DNA of 53,701 nucleotides from Sulfitobacter maritimus (lineage in GTDB: Bacteria; Pseudomonadota; Alphaproteobacteria; Rhodobacterales; Rhodobacteraceae), in contig NZ_JABVBB010000016.1 of assembly GCF_013346665.1 (NCBI RefSeq), positions 1 through 53,701 of the forward strand, read 5' to 3'. A model generated the notes under the pieces. That model searched no databases and was not told the DNA's origin. It worked only from the letters and a program-made list of their open reading frames with translations. Position numbers and translations under genes: made by a program. Shown one piece after another: positions 1-9,500 of the stretch (position 1 is the stretch's first letter; the number at the start of each line of letters is the position of its first letter).

Positions 1-725
1 CCGGGCCCGCCATCGCCAGCGTCAGCCGGATGCGCATGGTACGCAGCATCTCCATCGCCGCCTTGGCCGCCCGTGCCGCCCGGTGAACCGCCATTATAGA
101 TCACATCCGGATTGCTCACGCTATCGTTGTCGGTCAGATTGTTTGTCTGATCGAGCGAGAACGCCATATCGTTGCCAGAGCCATTCAGGGCATCGGCCAA
201 CAAGCTATCGATGTCGAACTCGCCCAGATCATCGAAATCGACTAGGTCGTTATCTTGGTCATTGTCGTCGTTACTATCTGTGTTTCCGACATTCCGCTGG
301 CTGTTGTCAGTATTGTCGGTATCGCGTCGGTTGCCGTCGTTGTCGTCGTTGCTATCTACGTTTCCGACATTTTGCTGGCTGTTGTCAGTATTGTCGGTAT
401 CGCGTCGGTTGCCGTCGTTGCTGTCGTTACTATCTACGTTTCCGACATTCTGCTGGCTGTTGTCGGTGTTGTCAGTATCGCGCCGGTTGCCGTCATTGCT
501 GTCGTTGCTATCTACGTTCCCGACATTTTGTTGGCTATTGTCGGTATTGTCGGTATCGCGCCGGTTGCCATCGTCATCCGACTGGTTCACACGGGACCTG
601 ACCGCATTGGCCTGATTGTCACCACTATTGCCCTGATCGGCATCGATTGCGTCATCGTCGCGAACCGCGGTGGCAGCCCCCGCAAGTGCTAGGGCGATGG
701 CATTGTCATCATCAATGAGAGACAT
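1..725 (-). CDS. Asp/Asn-rich tandem-repeat protein, C-terminus beyond the window edge
   Basis: An open frame runs on the minus strand from an ATG at 725 off the left edge without a stop (241 complete codons seen). An SD-like GGAG lies just upstream of the ATG. The protein begins MSLIDDDNAIALALAGAATA, then becomes very rich in Asp, Asn, Ser and Gln. Residues about 53-156 are four near-identical 26-residue units that begin GNRRDTDNTDNSQ. After the repeats comes an acidic stretch (DFDDLGEFDIDSLLADAL), then a Gly-rich segment (GGSPGGTGGQGGDGD) near the edge. I do not recognise a family. The composition suggests an extended, acidic, possibly cation-binding secreted or surface protein, but no classical signal peptide is visible. 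The apparent plus-strand frames here are its antisense shadows. Confidence 0.72.
   Translation of the reverse strand, partial: MSLIDDDNAIALALAGAATAVRDDDAIDADQGNSGDNQANAVRSRVNQSDDDGNRRDTDNTDNSQQNVGNVDSNDSNDGNRRDTDNTDNSQQNVGNVDSNDSNDGNRRDTDNTDNSQQNVGNVDSNDDNDGNRRDTDNTDNSQRNVGNTDSNDDNDQDNDLVDFDDLGEFDIDSLLADALNGSGNDMAFSLDQTNNLTDNDSVSNPDVIYNGGSPGGTGGQGGDGDAAYHAHPADAGDGGP
258..569 (-). repeat. Four tandem 78-bp coding repeats
   Basis: The unit starts recur at 569, 491, 413 and 335 (minus strand), a period of exactly 78 bp or 26 codons. Most differences between units are single-base changes and several are synonymous. The array lies inside the acidic repeat protein, so unit number can change without breaking the frame. 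Confidence 0.9.
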
Positions 726-905
726 TTTTTTACTCCGTTTATGGTCGGAGACGGTGATCACGGCCTCGCAGCGGCTATCTCATCTGCGACAGACCTAGCT
801 CTCCGTTTCCCTGTTCACCGCGGCTAGCTTGCCGGCCCCCTCATGGGGTCGAGCTCCGCAGTAGGAGAAGCATGCGTCACCTCTGTCCAATTTAACGACA
901 CGCCA

Positions 906-945
906 ATTAGGGTCTTAACCGCTGTCATATGGGGTTAACCCTAAT
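906..945. promoter_or_regulatory. Inverted repeat ATTAGGGT ... ACCCTAAT
   Basis: An 8-bp inverted repeat (906-913 and 938-945) encloses a perfect 10-bp palindrome GGGTTAACCC at 932-941. It lies between the repeat-protein start at 725 and the stop of the unrecognised gene at 1020. It could be an operator or partition-type site for the repeat-protein gene. No binding protein can be assigned. Confidence 0.3.
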
Positions 946-1019
946 AGGTGAGGGCTGCTGGGAATTTGGAAAAACGCTAAGACTGCCTACACTTTTGCTT
1001 TGGCAAGAATGAAAGATCT

Positions 1020-1580
1020 CTAGTCTGCGGGGTTTGCGTGCTGTTCCAGCCGCGGCAGCAGAGCCCAAAGTCGCTGATTGATGCGGCCCAGTTCGTCGAC
1101 CACTTCCGTGATCTTGGCCAGCCGAGCCGCATCGATAGGGCGGGTTCGGCCGAAGCTCAACCGCTTGCGGCTCTGTTCGACCCGCATTGAGCGGGTGGAA
1201 ATCGGACGCCCTGCAGCGTCGAACTCGTAGGAAGCATGTTGCAGGTCGTTGCGCACCCTGCCGCATTTTTCGAGCGCGGTCAGAATATCATCCATTTCGC
1301 GCCGCAGATCCACGTCCGAAACCCGTACGCGGGTTAGCCGCGACACAAGGTCAGAACGCGCGCGCGCTGTGTTCAATGTGCCATACACCAGCGCTGCGGA
1401 CACATCATCAGTCCGCAAAAGCACCATCATTAGATAGATCAAGACGCTCTCATTGTTCGACCATGACATGCTTAGCGCGCCAATCAGGGTCATGAGATGC
1501 TCGCGTTCGACAGCGCCGACCTCCGCCCTCGCGTTCATCTCGGTGAAATTGGGCGGTTGCGGAAGATCCCGTCTGGGCAT
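1020..1580 (-). CDS. Unrecognised 186-aa protein with HEPN-like motif
   Basis: A soluble, helical-looking protein of 186 residues. The layout resembles small alphaproteobacterial proteins with an N-terminal segment like AxSMSWSNNESVLIYLMMVLL, a central YGTLNTARARSDLVSRL segment and a later RNDLQHASYEF. The last contains R-x4-H (RNDLQH), the spacing of the HEPN-superfamily RNase motif. Many HEPN-fold proteins act as toxins or defence nucleases, but one motif is weak evidence and no nucleotidyltransferase antitoxin gene adjoins it. It is divergent from the gene starting at 1685. Function unknown; the call that it is a real gene rests on length, codon pattern and the absence of competing frames. 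Confidence 0.6.
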   Translation of the reverse strand: MPRRDLPQPPNFTEMNARAEVGAVEREHLMTLIGALSMSWSNNESVLIYLMMVLLRTDDVSAALVYGTLNTARARSDLVSRLTRVRVSDVDLRREMDDILTALEKCGRVRNDLQHASYEFDAAGRPISTRSMRVEQSRKRLSFGRTRPIDAARLAKITEVVDELGRINQRLWALLPRLEQHANPAD

Positions 1581-1684
1581 GCTACGCTCCTGTCAGCGCG
1601 AGTTCGTCCTGTATGCTACACTGGTTTTGCCCATTCACAAAATCCGAGATTCGCAAGAAGGGGATCACCTTGCTGATAGGTGCG

Positions 1685-2080
1685 ATGAATACCGCTGCAG
1701 CGCGTAGGCGCGCGACGCGCCTTCTCAGGCCGTATGTCGAACGCGCGGCCTGGGCAGGCGGCCCCTTGAGTGAAGCCGATTGGCTGACGTCGCGGTGTAT
1801 CGGCTTCCTTGTCGGCGCGATCAACAGGATCGTCGCACAGGACAATCTTGAGGAGGAGGGGGTCTTCGCTGTTCAGCTTGGTGTCTGGGAAGATCTGACC
1901 TGTGCCGCACCTAGTCTGTTCGCCACACGTCTTTATCTGCTGTCCTCGGAAGGCGACATCGACATCCGCGAAGGTCACATCGCGGGCGCATTTTTTGCGG
2001 ATGCGCTGTTGTCAGGCGACGAAGAGGTTGCTCGCACAGCGTGGGACGCGTCCCTCGGCGATCTAGGCTCCGCCAGATAG
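1685..2080 (+). CDS. Unrecognised 131-aa protein
   Basis: The reading frame is open from an ATG at 1613, but I prefer the ATG at 1685 (MNTAAARRRATRLLRP). The 1613 ATG has no SD-like sequence and would leave only 32 bp to the divergent gene. A TTG at 1670 preceded by GGGG is another candidate start. The protein is mostly soluble with an Arg-rich start and an acidic middle (NLEEEGVFAVQLGVWEDL). No domain is recognised. It faces the minus-strand gene ending at 2094. Confidence 0.5.
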   Translation: MNTAAARRRATRLLRPYVERAAWAGGPLSEADWLTSRCIGFLVGAINRIVAQDNLEEEGVFAVQLGVWEDLTCAAPSLFATRLYLLSSEGDIDIREGHIAGAFFADALLSGDEEVARTAWDASLGDLGSAR

Positions 2081-2093
2081 GCGAACTCGACAA

Positions 2094-2564
2094 TTACTGT
2101 ATGTTTAGCTCGCCGATCCGCTCAAGACCCGCTTGCCAGAATGTTGAAGTAGCAAGCGTAATCTGCTCAAGGCCATCGCCCAATTCCGGCATGTGTTCGG
2201 CGGCAAAAATGCCTATCCCGAAGGCGCAGAGAGTCAACAAAGTGACCAGTAGCTTGCCCGGTGCGCGTTTCGACAGTTTCGTGGAACCTTTTGCTCCCGC
2301 CCCCAACCGATCTTCGACCCGTTCAAGCATCTGAGCGATACGCGCCACCTCCCCGGTGGTAGATCCTTCAACAATCCGTCCTTCAAGCGTCGCCATGCGG
2401 CGGCGCAGGTCTTCGAACGCCTCTGTGAGGATCCGGGCGGGACTGGGCTCCCCCGCTGAGCCCGCCGATGCGGCAGGGTTGCGAGAGACCGGCTCAACAG
2501 CCGGGCGTTTGGGCGGAACGGGAGGCGCTTTGGCAGACGTATCGTGAACGACTTGGGCTTGCAT
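2094..2564 (-). CDS. Membrane-anchored 156-aa protein of unknown function
   Basis: Residues 1-50 are Pro/Ala-rich and probably disordered. Residues about 45-85 look helical and may form a coiled coil (EAFEDLRRRMATLEGRI, then IAQMLERVEDRL). One hydrophobic helix follows at about 104-122 (KLLVTLLTLCAFGIGIFAA), then a short C-terminal tail. The likely topology is a cytoplasmic coiled coil tethered to the inner membrane. No family recognised. It overlaps no real gene and converges on the gene ending at 2080. Confidence 0.55.
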   Translation of the reverse strand: MQAQVVHDTSAKAPPVPPKRPAVEPVSRNPAASAGSAGEPSPARILTEAFEDLRRRMATLEGRIVEGSTTGEVARIAQMLERVEDRLGAGAKGSTKLSKRAPGKLLVTLLTLCAFGIGIFAAEHMPELGDGLEQITLATSTFWQAGLERIGELNIQ

Positions 2565-3057
2565 GGATGCCTCCTTTAAAATGCCTTAGGCGAAATCGTA
2601 AAGATGTGAACAGAGCGTCTTTCGGCCAACAGGCCGCGACTCCACCTCTATGCTCTAAAGTGACCGCAACTGCCCCTGCGCGGCAATTGATACGATCGGG
2701 CTACTCCCTATAGGTAGGGGGCAACGACACCCCAAGACGCAGGTCGTAAGGCCGGCATCGGCTACGTGGCCCCCGACACTGTATTGCTGTCATCAAATCC
2801 ACCGTTCCGGTGGCTATACTGCGGTCTTGTCTGCGAAGCCGAAAAACGAGCTGATCATCTTCAGCCCGAAGTTTCGCATGAGACTGGGCGCTTTACGACA
2901 ATCCGCACTCCTAAAGCATTGCGCCTTAAACGATGCCCCGGGCGAGAAGGGAGGGGGTAGTCAGGTGTTGCAGCCCTGTGCTTAACATTGCAAACGCACC
3001 CCATAACAGCCCGCCCTGCGGCGCATTGCGCTGAATTTTCGAAAGTAAGGTGAAAAC
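2565..3057. other. Intergenic stretch, no supported gene
   Basis: About 490 bp between two divergently oriented genes. It must hold promoters for the minus-strand gene at 2564 and the lptE-like gene at 3058. A short plus-strand frame at 2766-2960 has no SD-like sequence or plausible composition, so I do not call it. Confidence 0.5.
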
Positions 3058-3531
3058 GTGAAAGTCCTGAGATCCGGAAAAATCCTTGTCATATGCGCCT
3101 TGCTAGCTGGTCTCCCGGCTTGTGGCTTCACGCCGGTTTACGGCACAAATTCTGAAACAGGAGCAATCCTTTCCGACATTGAGGTGGCCGCTCCAAACAC
3201 CCGTGAAGAATATTTCCTGGTGCGCGACCTCGAAGAACAGCTCGGCCGAAACCTGAGTGCCAAGCATATCCTTAATTACGATATTGAGCTGTCCGAGCAA
3301 GGTCTTGAGCTTGCCGGGGCCAGCCGATCTCACGTGTTGGGGCGCGTAAGCTACCAGTTGATCTCCAAGAGCACTGGACAAACCATTGCCTCTGGCGCGG
3401 TGGAGTCTTTTACGTCATTTCTCACCAGAGACAATCTGAGCGTAGCTGCTCAACGTGATGCAAGCGAACGGCTGATCAAAATTCTCGCAGACAAGCTCAC
3501 CACGGATATTTCCCTCAAGCTACTCATGTAA
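3058..3531 (+). CDS. lptE: LptE-like LPS-assembly lipoprotein
   Basis: The protein starts at GTG 3058 behind an AAGG about nine bases upstream. It has a Lys/Arg n-region, a hydrophobic stretch and a lipobox LPAC with Cys22 as the acylation site. After the Cys comes GFTPVYG, the usual start of mature alphaproteobacterial LptE. The 157-residue length is normal. LptE plugs the LptD barrel and delivers lipopolysaccharide to the outer leaflet. It is normally an essential chromosomal gene next to leuS or holA, so a replicon copy separated from those partners is probably a paralogue. The wzz-like gene 220 bp downstream fits a surface-glycan role. Family call confident, exact role inferred. Confidence 0.8.
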   Translation: MKVLRSGKILVICALLAGLPACGFTPVYGTNSETGAILSDIEVAAPNTREEYFLVRDLEEQLGRNLSAKHILNYDIELSEQGLELAGASRSHVLGRVSYQLISKSTGQTIASGAVESFTSFLTRDNLSVAAQRDASERLIKILADKLTTDISLKLLM

Positions 3532-3621
3532 CCGGCGGTTGGTCCAAGCCTCTTTTCAGCCGTAAGACGAGCGCGGCAGAGCCGCTGATGCTCAGAAATG
3601 GTCTGCCCGTAGAAGGCTAAT

Positions 3622-3693
3622 ATGTTCGAAGGAGGATCTAATATGCGCTCTTATCCCTGCTTGCGACGCCCTATTCTCGCCCAGTTTTTTTGA
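3622..3693 (+). CDS. Possible 16- or 23-aa leader peptide
   Basis: An ATG at 3643 sits directly behind a strong AAGGAGGA and opens a 16-residue frame MRSYPCLRRPILAQFF ending at a TGA at 3691. An in-frame ATG at 3622 would extend it to 23 residues. The frame ends about 60 bp before the chain-length gene. An SD this strong on so short a frame suggests a translated leader or small peptide, but chance is not excluded. Confidence 0.3.
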   Translation: MFEGGSNMRSYPCLRRPILAQFF

Positions 3694-3754
3694 TCTAGCC
3701 TGATCAATCCGCCCGGACCCGGAGCCGGATTCATGTGCTATAGGAAAGAGACCG

Positions 3755-5062
3755 ATGGGCCCGATCTACACTTTCGACGACGTCATCGACATGTTGCGCC
3801 GCCGGTCGCGGGCAATCATCATGGTCATTCTGTTGGGCAGCATTGCATCCGTCATCAGCGCCTTGTCAGCGCCCCACGTCTATCAATCATCCGAAGTCAT
3901 CCAGATCAAACTGCCAAAAGTCTCTAATGATCTTGCCCCCTCGACGGTTGAAGGCTCTCCAATGCGCCGCCTGCTGTTGATCGAGCAGCAGTTGATGGCG
4001 CGAGGAAATATCATTGATGTCATCAAAAAACATGACCTGTATAATGATATGCCAGCTTTGCGCATGAGCGACAAAGTCGAGCTCCTGCGAGGCTCGATCA
4101 CCATCACAGGGGCTGGGTCCACAGGTGAGGGCTATGAGAATGACGGGATCCTCTCTACCTTATCTTTCACTGCCCGGATGAATGATCCTGCCGATGCGCA
4201 GGCCGTGGCGCGAGACTTCGCTGACCGTACCCGCAGCCTGTCGATCGCGCAGCGCCGCGAGCAGACCCTTGGAACCTTAGAGTTTCTTCAACGCCAAGAA
4301 GAAAACCTGATCCGCGACATTGCCACCCTTGAGGCCGAGCGTGCCGATTTCCAAGCAGCCAACGATCTGGCGTTGGAAGGTAGTCTTCTGTTTCGTCAAA
4401 GTGAAATCGGCAACCTAAATGAAGCGATCCTCACATTGGATCGGGAGATTGTTGCCACCCGCCTGGCCCGCACAAGGGTTTCTCCGAACGCGCGGGAGGC
4501 CACCATCGCCCGCAGGCAAGCTGAACTCGATGCAACGCTGGAAAACCTCTCGACCCAGCGAGACCAACTGGTGGAGCGACGCGATGCTCTGAACAGCAGC
4601 CTGCAAACTTCTCCTGAAGTTGATCGAGAGCTGGCCCGGTTCGAGCGGCGCTTGGAGCAGTTGCAAAATCAGCTGGTGATCACAACCGGGCGCCGCAGTG
4701 CAGCAAACGTGGGGGCTTCGCTGGAAATCGATAAACGCAGTGAAGAATTGATTACACTCGAAGCCGCTGAACTGCCGGAATATCCGATTACATCCAGTCG
4801 TACGATCATCGCTGCTATCGGCGGGGTGGGAAGCGTAGCTCTGTCTCTTATCGTCGCTTTCGTTTTGGAAATCCGCCATCCAGTTTTGCGCACCGCTCAA
4901 CAAATAACCCGTGAAACTGGGATCACACCCTTGATCTCTATTCCCGATATCAGCGCGCCTGAGAAAGCAAACGTTTGGAAACAAGCTTGGGAGAAGCGTT
5001 CGAAAGCCGGATTGAAGGGGCGTGCGTCTCGCCGAGCACACAAGAAGGCACGGCCTAGCTGA
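3755..5062 (+). CDS. Wzz/GumC-like polysaccharide chain-length determinant
   Basis: A 435-residue inner-membrane polysaccharide co-polymerase. It has an N-terminal cytoplasmic segment, a transmembrane helix at about 19-41, and a long periplasmic domain with extended coiled-coil segments at about 160-320 (RREQTLGTLEFLQRQEENL and similar). A second transmembrane helix lies at about 347-367. The C-terminal tail is short and basic (KGRASRRAHKKARPS). It lacks the fused tyrosine-kinase domain seen in some GumC/ExoP proteins. Such proteins set the length of O-antigen or exopolysaccharide chains and usually neighbour Wzx/Wzy or synthase genes. Here the nearest glycan genes are about 9 kb away, beyond IS debris and the helicase gene. 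Confidence 0.82.
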   Translation: MGPIYTFDDVIDMLRRRSRAIIMVILLGSIASVISALSAPHVYQSSEVIQIKLPKVSNDLAPSTVEGSPMRRLLLIEQQLMARGNIIDVIKKHDLYNDMPALRMSDKVELLRGSITITGAGSTGEGYENDGILSTLSFTARMNDPADAQAVARDFADRTRSLSIAQRREQTLGTLEFLQRQEENLIRDIATLEAERADFQAANDLALEGSLLFRQSEIGNLNEAILTLDREIVATRLARTRVSPNAREATIARRQAELDATLENLSTQRDQLVERRDALNSSLQTSPEVDRELARFERRLEQLQNQLVITTGRRSAANVGASLEIDKRSEELITLEAAELPEYPITSSRTIIAAIGGVGSVALSLIVAFVLEIRHPVLRTAQQITRETGITPLISIPDISAPEKANVWKQAWEKRSKAGLKGRASRRAHKKARPS

Positions 5063-5091
5063 TCTTTTGATTTGCGGCCAGGGCTCGCTTG

Positions 5092-5508
5092 TTAGCCGCT
5101 ACCTTTACTCCGATAGATGATGCAAGAAAAGTGAATCGAAACGTTCGACCGAAGCGTGGCGAATAAGGCCCTGATACGCGACGTGCCCACCCGGACCTTA
5201 ACGGTGCGACGTTTCAACTCCTGCCGCACGCTGCGCTCCATCGGGTTGGAGGTGCGCATGCGGCGTCGGTGGTTTTTTGGCAAGGTGAAGACGGTGAGAC
5301 CCTCAGGGACATTCTCCTCCAGCCATGCAGCAAGTTTCGGCGCTGTATCGCGATACTCGGTGACCAATTCGGCCAAGCTGGTTTCGGCCTTGACGAGGGG
5401 GGCCGCGTTCCAGATCTCGCGGAGTTCGGCACCGATGCGTTTGCGACCGGCAAGGTTCGGCGCGTGATGGATGGCATTTTGGGCGAGGTGAATTGACAAT
5501 CTCTTCAT
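5092..5508 (-). pseudogene. IS256-family transposase remnant
   Basis: Only the C-terminal third of a Mutator/IS256-type transposase remains. It reads LAQNAIHH early, APKLAAWLEENVPEGLTVF in the middle and RRMRTSNPMERSVRQELKRR near the end, matching the family's conserved RTTNxxER and KRRT region. The final IFPN-type motif has drifted out of frame (KVRVGTSRIRALFATLR), and the N-terminal catalytic part is absent. A non-functional relic. Confidence 0.85.
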
Positions 5509-5518
5509 CAGGCTTCCT

Positions 5519-5978
5519 TCATGCCAAAAGGACGAAGGGTAGCCGGTTACAGATTGCCTCGCAGCAGCACGTCACAGGGGCGGGCGGATAAAATCGGAAC
5601 GGATGGACGCATAAACCGGAAACGGTGGGCGGATCACCCCGGAATACGCAGTGTGACGATAAGACCGGACAACCGATCTTGCACGTAGTCGCGCAGGGCG
5701 GGTTGAGGGTGAGCTTACTCGCTTTTGGCCGCTTAGCTGCACGATCAGCATGCCATTGTGCATTGATCGCACGCACGATATTCGAAGTCTCCGCCACGGG
5801 TTGCCGAATTGCGCCTGATCTCTCGAGAGATCGTGCTGGGCGATCTCCTAAGCTTGCGCGCTATGGCGCGGTCACCTGTGCCCCTCGCGCACTCCAAAGC
5901 TATTTCCTCACGTTCTGCGAAGGAAAGGCTACGGTTCTTCGATAAGGGCGCCGATGGCGCAAGATGTGTGGGAGGCAT
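5519..5978 (-). pseudogene. IS30-family transposase remnant, frameshifted
   Basis: The minus-strand frame from 5978 encodes an IS30-type helix-turn-helix (LSFAEREEIALECARG, then SPSTISREIRRN). Around position 5770 the homology moves to another frame, which reads AQWHADRAAKRPKASKL, the next conserved IS30 block. The rest degrades into nonsense and the DDE catalytic domain is missing. It abuts the IS256 relic. Confidence 0.8.
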
Positions 5979-6226
5979 TCCATCAGAGCTCCGAAACCAT
6001 CAGGTTCCAACAGGGGCAGAGACACCGGCATCAACGGCGGCATCCTCACTGGATAGCCCCTCTGTAAAGGCCCGCCAGAACCGGCATAGATTCTCACGTT
6101 GCCAGACTGGCGGCCTTCCTGGAGAGTTTAATTTGTCCCGAGTCGAACGTTCGGACCTTCGTTTGCCTGTTTTTGTCATCTACACCTCCATCAAAGGGGT
6201 GTTGCGACGACCGGTTGAAACCGCCC

Positions 6227-6545
6227 AGTATGTGTCAATCCGCTATACCGAACGTCTGGCTGAAGCCGGGATCGAACCCTCGGTGGGCAGTGTAGGTGAC
6301 AGCTATGACAACGGGCTGGCAGAGACGATCATCGGCCTCTTCAAAGCGGAGGCCATTCACCGGTTGGGGCCGGCCGTGGAAGACCGCAGAGGCGGTCGAG
6401 TGGGAAACTCTGAAATGGGTCGATTGGGGATATGTCACGCCGCATGAAGCAGAGGAGATGTTCTATGCAACCTTAAACTCAAATGAAAAAGCAGCCTAAC
6501 ATGCGAACCAAACGCTCTCCGGTAAACCCGGGGCGGTTCTACTTG
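6227..6545 (+). pseudogene. IS3-family transposase (OrfB) 3' remnant with right end
   Basis: The plus strand encodes QYVSIRYTERLAEAGIEPSV then GSVGDSYDNGLAETI, the integrase-core region of IS3-group OrfB. A frameshift near 6385 moves the remaining homology (AVEWETLKWVDWGYVTPHEA) to another frame. The segment closes with a right-end-like CCGGTAAACCCGGGGCGGTT near 6520-6540. The front of the element is gone. Confidence 0.82.
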
Positions 6546-6572
6546 CCGCTTTGATCTTATCGTGAAGCCCTT

Positions 6573-9500
6573 TCATTCTCCTTTGACCTCTTCAAAAACC
6601 AGCTCAGGCACAACGACCTCCCAGCTCGCGCGTTTAAGCAGGTGATGAAAACGCTCGCCTGCGTCTTCTTTGCGCCAATGTATAATGGCCGCGATCTCGC
6701 CGGTGACAAATTTCGTGCCGACCGGTGGCGCGAATGCTTTGGACATCCGCCCGAGGGGCCGCCCTTGAACATCCTCGATCTGCCAGCGATCTCCGATACT
6801 AGAGAGCCTGATTGGCGCGCCGACCTGTGCTTGGGCGATTGCACTATGAACAGCATGCCGATCACCTTGGCGCCCTGCGAATGAGAGGTCGACCATCTTC
6901 ATTTCAGGCGATTGAAAGAAGCGGCGTGGGCCGGGTACTGACGCCAAGTCAGGCACGACCTGCCGCGTGATCACGGAAGGCGACACAGTGGGAAGATATT
7001 CATGATTGTCGTTGCTCATAACGATCAAATTACGCCGCGCACGGGTCATAGCGACATAAAACAAGCGCCTCGGCGCGTCTTGATCTTCGTTTCGTGAGGG
7101 TCGCTCCCAGCCGCCATCCATGATCACGACATCATCAAATTCGAGGCCTTTGGCGCGGTGCGCGGTCAACAACTTGAGTCCGCGTTGCTCGCCCCATGAA
7201 TCCTTCGACCATTCGGCAAACCATTCAATAACATCAGGTGTCGGAAGCGCCTTACCGTCAATTTCACGCGCAAGTTGGCCGAGGCCCTCGCCAATTCGGT
7301 CGGTCCAACGACTTAAAGGTATTGCGTTCAGCGTTTCGGTGAGATCCCTTACGCCGGCCCTCGCCACACGCCTTTCGCGCAAACTGTCTATAAACATCCG
7401 CATCTCGCGGGTGCGCCACAGACCTGGCAGGTTCTCGTTCGCCATTTCGACGGGAATTCCATGCGCCTCCGCGAAGTCGCGGACCGGGAGAAGTCTGCGC
7501 CAATCACGCGAGATGATAGCCGCCCCCTTCCAACTCCAATCTGGAATCAGTTTTGAAAGACGGATCATCTCGCTGATTGCCGCAAGGGCCTGAAAATCGT
7601 TCCCAGCCGGACAGCCAAGAATTTGGACCCGCCCCTGCGCCACCGGGTCGAGGCTTTCCATGATACCCCCAGCCGGGTCCTTTTGCCGCGATTGATCGAC
7701 GGCGATCTTATGCCCTGTTTTCATACGTTCCCGAGACCCGTCGATCACCGCATTTGCTGCGCTGATGATGTTTTTCGAAGATCGATAATTGTCCGTCAGA
7801 AAAACCGGCTTGGCCGAATAGTCTTGCTCAAATTGCCGAATGTGGCGCACCGAGGCACCGGCAAACGCATAGATATTCTGGTCGTCATCGCCGACAGCGA
7901 AGAGGCTGATCCGTTGATCAGGATCATCAATGCTGCGACCGGCCACTGCCGCGATCAAAGCGTATTCCTCGGGGCCTACGTCTTGATATTCATCGACGAG
8001 AATCCAGCGGAACCCCTGGATCAAGGTCTCCCGCAGGGCCTCGGCTTCGACCTTGTCCAACCCATCCCCACGCAAGAGACGTGTCGCGTCGGTCAGAAGC
8101 GTCCCAAAATCGGGATCATCCTGCCCGGCCCGTCCGACGAAACTTGCGCCCACCAGCCGCATGGCCAAGGCGTGAATGGTCAAGACTGTCACAAAGCGAG
8201 CATCGTCGCCGATCAGTCGACGCAAGCGTTCCCGTATCTCGGAGGCAGCGTGGCGATTGTAAGCAAGTATCAAAATGCCGTTTGGATCTTCACGCTTGAT
8301 CCGAACCAGATAGGCGACGCGATGGACCAGCACACGTGTCTTACCTGAGCCCGGCCCCGCAAGCACAAGCACATTGGTCTGCTCGCGGTCATCACGCACG
8401 ATCTGCTCTTGTGTCGAATTTCCCAACTCGCTCACGATCTCGGCATAGGACTGGGGCGTGGCCTGCCGCCTGAACTCCGACATCCGCCCCGGCATCCAGG
8501 CTTTCATAAAGTCGGCCTGATCGAGAGAGAAATAGTCATGGGCCAAACGCTGAGCGGTACCAATATCATCCATTCCCTTAGCCGCATACGCCGCCATCAC
8601 GTGGGTCTGGACGGTTTGTTCGCTGTAATGGTCTTCAAGCGGCGCGAAATGTTGGGTGGTGAAGCCACCCCCCTTCGAATTGATGTGCAGCGTCATGGCC
8701 GAACGGAACACCGACAGCCCCTTGCCCAGTGTGACGACTTGCTGCTCGTGCAGCCACAACAGCGCCCGATCCATAAGCTTCGACGGATCATTGACAGACG
8801 CGCGCAACAGCGCGTCGCTGTTGATCGCCGCAAGGAAATCACCAAGCGTAGTCTCAACGGCGATATCTTTACCTTTTACGCCCGCCTGAACCTTGTCGAT
8901 CAGGTATGAAACCAACCTTTCCGCGGCCTGTCGGCGAAGTTGGGCGGTCTGCTCGATCACGGACCACGACCGCTGCATTCGAACCAGAAGGCTGCCCTTG
9001 GATACCTTGCGCAACCCGATATTGCCCCTGCCGCCATCCATGTCGCGCCCATCCTGCGCAATCCCACGGAGTAGGCCCTCAACGATGTCGGGCCGAACAG
9101 AGGCGTGTCCCTCTTCTCGTAAAGCCTGCGCCACCGAGGCCAGATGGCAAGGCCAAGCCTCGTTGATCTCCGCGTCCGGGGCTTGCTCTCGCAGGATCGC
9201 AATCAGGTCGGCTTCTAGGCGGGACGCCGCTTCGAACCGTTTCGGTGACGCATTCTCAATACGAACATGGACGAAGATGGTGATGTTCGTATCATCCTTT
9301 GCGATCCCCAGAGCTTCAAGATCTGCCAAAGCCTTGCGCACGCCCGACACCGTGAGGCCACTCACGCCGCACAGCTCGTCCGTGGTGATGCCATCTTCCT
9401 GCGGCGCGTTGATGATGTGTTGCACAATGGCCGCCAGATCCGTGCGGCGCCGTTCGGTAAGTTCGGCGGCTGCAAGAATTTCGCGGACCTCCTTCATGCT

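Noticed and set aside
83..692. Three overlapping plus-strand frames with Cys/Arg- or Val/Ile-rich repeats
   Set aside because: They are antisense shadows of the minus-strand Asp/Asn-rich repeat gene, which has a proper start and SD.
2766..2960. A 64-codon plus-strand frame before the lptE-like gene
   Set aside because: No SD-like sequence or plausible protein composition.
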